Positions 61,003 through 64,000 of a stretch of DNA of 64,000 nucleotides are shown one piece after another. Positions within the stretch are counted from its first letter, which is position 1. Each line of letters starts with the position of its first letter. A program made the position numbers and the translations under genes. Below the pieces are notes generated by a model that was not told the origin of the DNA, did no database searches, and saw only the letters and a program-made list of their open reading frames with translations. Origin of the DNA: Clostridia bacterium (GTDB taxonomy: Bacteria; Bacillota; Clostridia; Peptostreptococcales; Anaerovoracaceae); assembly GCA_030537495.1 (NCBI GenBank), contig JAUNMH010000006.1, forward strand, positions 60,379-124,378. The letters run 5' to 3'.

Positions 61003-62367
61003 ATGGAATCAAATAAAAGTAACCTTAAGGTGAAATTTTTACTTCCATCCATAATAGGTATTATCTTATTTATGATACCTGTTAAGTATGATGGCAGCTG
61101 GACAATTTGTGTAAAGATTCTGGCTGACTTTATTGGATCTGCAATTGGTGGAATCCTTCCATTGCTATGCGTTATTATCGTTACAATTTCAGCGGTTTTA
61201 TCAACTATTGCATTGGCTAAGCCTAAGTTCATAACTGAAACACCATTATTAAATGATACTTTTGCTTGCTCCCCAATTTGGGTTGTAGTTAGAGATCTAG
61301 GTGCAGTATTTATTTGGCTTACTTATCTGGGAGTTGCTACAGGCGAAAACGATAACGGTATTATCCATATGCTTACAGATGGTGGCGCAGGCGGATTCGT
61401 ATTAGGAGATCTACTTACAACGCTTGTAATTATCTTCGCAATTGCAGGATTATTGCTTCCATTACTTCTTGACTTCGGTCTTCTAGAATATGTAGGAGCA
61501 TTATTGACAAAGGTAATGAGACCTTTGTTCAAAATTCCGGGTCGTGCAGCAGTTGACTGCTTCACTTCATGGATTGGTGACGGTACACTAGGTGTAATGC
61601 TTACATGCAACCAGTACGAAGGCGGATACTATTCAGCTAGAGAAGCATCTATCATTGCTACTACATTCTCAGCTGTATCCATCACTTTCAGTATCGTAGT
61701 ATTAGCTCAGGTTGACCTAATGGAATACTTTGGCGTTTACTACCTGATTATTTGTCTGGTTGGTGTTGTCTGCGCAATTATTTGCCCAAGAATACCTCCT
61801 CTTTCAACTAAAAAAGACACTTACTTAGTAGAAGGAAGAACTATGCCAGAAGATATTCCAGCTCAGTATAAGAGCTCACATGAATATGGTATGGCGCTAG
61901 CACTTGAGAGAGTTGCTGGTCACCAGGGCCCTGGTCAGTTCTTAGAAAATGGTCTTAAAAATGCAGTTGGAATGTGGTTCGGAGTACTGCCTACAGTAAT
62001 GGCAATCGGTACTTTAGCTCTTGCAATCGCAAATAATACACCAATATTCGAAATCCTAGGAAAGCCTTTCTTACCACTTCTACAGGTATTACAGGTTCCT
62101 GAGGCTGTTGAAGCATCTAAGACTATGATTATTGGATTTACAGATATGCTTACTCCTTCAATCCTAATCTCAGAATGCCAGGATGTTATGACTAGATTCA
62201 TCGTAGCAGTAGTTTCAGTTACTCAGCTAGTTTACTTATCAGAAGTTGGCGGATTGATCTTAGGATCAAAACTTCCAGTTAAACTTTGGGAGTTATTCGT
62301 AATTTTCTTAGAAAGAACTATCATCAGTTTAGTGATTGTTTGTCCAATCGCACACCTGATATTCTAG
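61003..62367 (+). CDS. YjiH-family membrane protein with nucleoside-recognition (Gate) domain
   Basis: 454-aa polytopic protein with about ten to eleven helices. Two Gate-type segments are visible, one around VDCFTSWIGDGTLGVMLTCN (about 185-205) and one around GFTDMLTPSILISECQDVMTRF (about 385-405). Members of this family are presumed transporters of unknown substrate. AAGGGAG precedes the ATG. Monocistronic, with its own promoter and a strong terminator. Confidence 0.85.
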   Translation: MESNKSNLKVKFLLPSIIGIILFMIPVKYDGSWTICVKILADFIGSAIGGILPLLCVIIVTISAVLSTIALAKPKFITETPLLNDTFACSPIWVVVRDLGAVFIWLTYLGVATGENDNGIIHMLTDGGAGGFVLGDLLTTLVIIFAIAGLLLPLLLDFGLLEYVGALLTKVMRPLFKIPGRAAVDCFTSWIGDGTLGVMLTCNQYEGGYYSAREASIIATTFSAVSITFSIVVLAQVDLMEYFGVYYLIICLVGVVCAIICPRIPPLSTKKDTYLVEGRTMPEDIPAQYKSSHEYGMALALERVAGHQGPGQFLENGLKNAVGMWFGVLPTVMAIGTLALAIANNTPIFEILGKPFLPLLQVLQVPEAVEASKTMIIGFTDMLTPSILISECQDVMTRFIVAVVSVTQLVYLSEVGGLILGSKLPVKLWELFVIFLERTIISLVIVCPIAHLIF

Positions 62368-62499
62368 ATCTACTATATATAGATATATGCAAATATAAAA
62401 TATACTAGTTGTTCTAGACAAAAATGAAAACTAAACAGATTAAGACATAATTAATTACTAGTTTTTTCATCACAAATCTCTATTGCACTGAATAACAGT

Positions 62500-62535
62500 A
62501 AAAGGGCTGCTTCCAATGAGGAAGCAGCCCTTTTT
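62500..62535. terminator. Strong bidirectional terminator between the YjiH and yitT genes
   Basis: AAAAGGGCTGCTTCC (62500-62514) / GGAAGCAGCCCTTTT (62520-62534), 15 perfect pairs, loop AATGA, T-runs in both orientations. Confidence 0.95.
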
Positions 62536-62623
62536 AACTCCGTACGTTTTTATTAGTGTATCGTATGGACAGTGTAGGCTTTGAGTTGCAGAGCGCCTGA
62601 ATAAGCTTTGCGGGGCACACGTT

Positions 62624-63493
62624 TTATGCATTTTCTGAGAATCCCTGGCCGAAGGTTTCGTTGGATTCCACAATTATAATGAAAGCCTGTGGGTCCGCTT
62701 GCTTTACGGCCTTGCGGACGCCGTACATTTCCTTGCGGTTTGTTGCGCACATTATTACGTCCTTGTCGATGCCACTGTAGCTGCCTTCTGCTTTGAGGAA
62801 GGTGCAGCCTCTGCCTGTAGTTGCTTCAATTAGCGGCGCAATGGTTTTTGCATGTTCAGTTACTATCAAAGCCAACTTACCTGAAGAAAATCCATAAAGG
62901 AATTTATCCATAACAGCAGATAAGATGAAGCTTATAAGTAAGCCATAGATTAAACCGTCAATGTCCTTGGATACGAGAATTGTTCCGACTAAGACGATTA
63001 TGGCTTCAGTTACAAAAGAGATAGCGCCGATGGTTAGGTGAGGTCGTTTTGCTTTTACCGTAAGCAAAATGAAATCCGTACCTCCTGTCGATGATCCCCT
63101 TGTGAAGATCATTGCGTAGCCTAGTCCAGCCAAAACGGCGGTGCAGACCATTGCAAGAATCTTTTCACCTGTATAAACAGGGAAGAGGGGAGCAACATAG
63201 TCCATTATCAGGGAGGTGATTATGATGCTGCGAACAGAGCGAAGCATGAAATCGCGGCCCAGGGTTTTGTAGCAGATTATTGCTACAGGAATATTTAGTA
63301 CCAGCGCCACGGCACCGATAGGTAAGTTAAACAGGTGGTAAAAAATCAAGCCAATTCCGTTGAATCCACTCATTGGGAATTTGGCATAGCTACTGAAATT
63401 ATAAGTTCCAAGTGCTATGAGAAGACCTGCGAACACATCAGTGAGTATATCGATTAGTAGTTCCTTTGGTGAAAAATTCTTGTTTCTTTGCAT
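62624..63493 (-). CDS. YitT-family membrane protein with DUF2179 domain
   Basis: 289-aa protein with five to six N-terminal helices (about 10-200; FAGLLIALGTYNFSSYAKFP, FTRGSSTGGTDFILL) and a soluble C-terminal DUF2179 domain (about 215-280; TGRGCTFLKAEGSYSG, NRKEMYGVRKAV). Function unknown; DUF2179 may bind a ligand. Start ATG 63493 overlaps the stop of an upstream 56-codon gene (TAATG), with AGGAAT as ribosome binding site, so the two are translationally coupled. Confidence 0.9.
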   Translation of the reverse strand: MQRNKNFSPKELLIDILTDVFAGLLIALGTYNFSSYAKFPMSGFNGIGLIFYHLFNLPIGAVALVLNIPVAIICYKTLGRDFMLRSVRSIIITSLIMDYVAPLFPVYTGEKILAMVCTAVLAGLGYAMIFTRGSSTGGTDFILLTVKAKRPHLTIGAISFVTEAIIVLVGTILVSKDIDGLIYGLLISFILSAVMDKFLYGFSSGKLALIVTEHAKTIAPLIEATTGRGCTFLKAEGSYSGIDKDVIMCATNRKEMYGVRKAVKQADPQAFIIIVESNETFGQGFSENA

Positions 63494-63663
63494 TATTTAA
63501 TTCCTGATTTTCCACGCTTGCCATGCTCAGTGTAGTAACTGATAGCATCAGATGGCCTTTCTTCTAGAGGTGGATACATTTTCATAGTACCCTCAGCTTT
63601 GTTATCGATATTTGATGTGATTGCACCTGTGATTGTTTCCATTATTGTTTTTTTCTTTTCCAT
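63493..63663 (-). CDS. Small protein, 56 aa, coupled to yitT
   Basis: Complete small gene: ATG at 63663, AAAGGAG seven to eight bases upstream, and TAA whose last base is the first base of the yitT ATG. The peptide starts MEKKKTIMETITGAITSNID and ends with a basic tail (EHGKRGKSGIK); the middle has MKMYPPLEERPSDAISYY. No membrane segment, no cysteine, no family known to me. Precise SD and stop-start overlap argue that it is translated. It may regulate or accompany YitT. Confidence 0.75.
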   Translation of the reverse strand: MEKKKTIMETITGAITSNIDNKAEGTMKMYPPLEERPSDAISYYTEHGKRGKSGIK

Positions 63664-63772
63664 AATTTTTCTCCTTTACATTCATTTGCGCAAACGCTAA
63701 ATGCAACTGCATTAACGCTGCATTCAATAGCATTAGATTTAATCAAAGTAATATTTTGAGAAAAATTAACAG

Positions 63773-63853
63773 TTAGTTGAATCCTTCGCCTTCTGCACTG
63801 CCACGGTCAACAGCACGCGGAATGCAGTAGGCTGATGTAAATAATTTTAACAT
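63773..63853 (-). CDS. Small peptide ORF, 26 aa
   Basis: ATG at 63853 preceded by GAAAGGAG at ideal spacing, ending in TAA at 63775-63773. The peptide reads MLKLFTSAYCIPRAVDRGSA and then EGEGFN, with a single Cys. It lies 109 bases upstream of the 56-aa gene on the same strand. Could be a leader peptide, a small secreted or modified peptide, or a decayed 5' end; no family recognised. Confidence 0.55.
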   Translation of the reverse strand: MLKLFTSAYCIPRAVDRGSAEGEGFN

Positions 63854-63919
63854 GCCGTTGCTCCTTTCCTTCATTAGTAATGATAGAAATATTATTAAGG
63901 ATATAAATATTGACAGGGG

Positions 63920-64000
63920 CTACATGGTGGTAGAGTGTTGATTGACGAGATAGAATTTGCTTATGTAAAACTTTGAGGCAAGTTGTTCAAGCGACAGATC
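63920..64000 (-). pseudogene. AraC-type helix-turn-helix fragment, cut by the window edge
   Basis: The minus-strand frame entering from the right edge reads LSLEQLASKFYISKFYLVNQ, a typical first helix-turn-helix of an AraC/XylS regulator, then HSTTM and a TAG stop (63922-63920). Normal proteins continue for about 60 more residues with the second HTH, so the C terminus is truncated. The 5' part is outside the window. Confidence 0.6.

Overview
The window looks like chromosomal DNA of a low-to-mid-GC Gram-positive anaerobe, most likely a member of the class Clostridia. The reasons are a Bacillus-type LexA box at lexA, an L20-type leader before infC-rpmI-rplT, a T-box leader before a trpB-like gene, lipobox-bearing substrate-binding proteins, a two-subunit transketolase and many AGGAGG ribosome binding sites. 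A family-level guess (Anaerovoracaceae / Family XIII-like) is only an inference. I found no rRNA, tRNA, CRISPR array or intact insertion sequence.

Layout. 1-6552: a four-gene glycerol-3-phosphate/ether-lipid-like operon (GlpA-like dehydrogenase with a BFD domain, flavoprotein fused to DUF1667, alkyl-DHAP-synthase-like flavoenzyme, FGGY kinase). 6553-8100: a gene-free stretch with inverted-repeat, MITE-like elements and a C-rich tract. 8101-13790: gdhA (minus), then mgtE, nnrD and the split transketolase. 14549-20399: division and envelope cluster ftsE-ftsX-M23 peptidase, followed by recJ and an S41 protease. 20523-25487: a YerC/YecD regulator, a phosphopantetheinyl transferase, recX, tcdA, an aquaporin with an unusual Cys-rich tail, and argH.

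25.5-29.4 kb is an A+T-rich accessory segment: a truncated AlbA/ATPase-type gene, an unknown membrane-anchored protein, dtd, a small ORF, a structured RNA or terminator, and an AbiEi/AbiEii abortive-infection pair. 29.4-37.1 kb: an EamA transporter, two G3E GTPases (one His-rich), and an XRE-cupin regulator with a palindromic operator ahead of potA-potB-potCD, where potCD is a permease/binding-protein fusion. 37.3-43.0 kb: a secreted GH25 muramidase, a DUF554 protein, lexA, a phosphodiesterase, and infC-rpmI-rplT, with infC apparently starting at AUU. 43.1-54.4 kb: a second MITE-like element, coaBC, a metal-transporter-like protein, a NifU-like/GGGtGRT pair, a BMP-type nucleoside ABC transporter, a trigger-factor-like lipoprotein and purC.

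54.5-64 kb: a minus-strand sodium symporter plus acyl-CoA ligase, a TrpB2-type gene under a predicted tryptophan T-box, a HAD phosphatase, a YjiH protein, and a minus-strand string of two previously unlisted small ORFs (26 and 56 codons) leading into yitT. The right edge cuts a truncated AraC-type helix-turn-helix gene.

A theme across the window is low-complexity Ala/Gly/Asp/Glu-rich additions on otherwise conserved proteins: the flavoprotein-DUF1667 linker, the FtsE tail, the aquaporin tail and the LexA linker. Several starts were moved from the longest open frame to an internal codon with a proper Shine-Dalgarno. Promoters are reported only where a -35/-10 pair with suitable spacing could be read directly.
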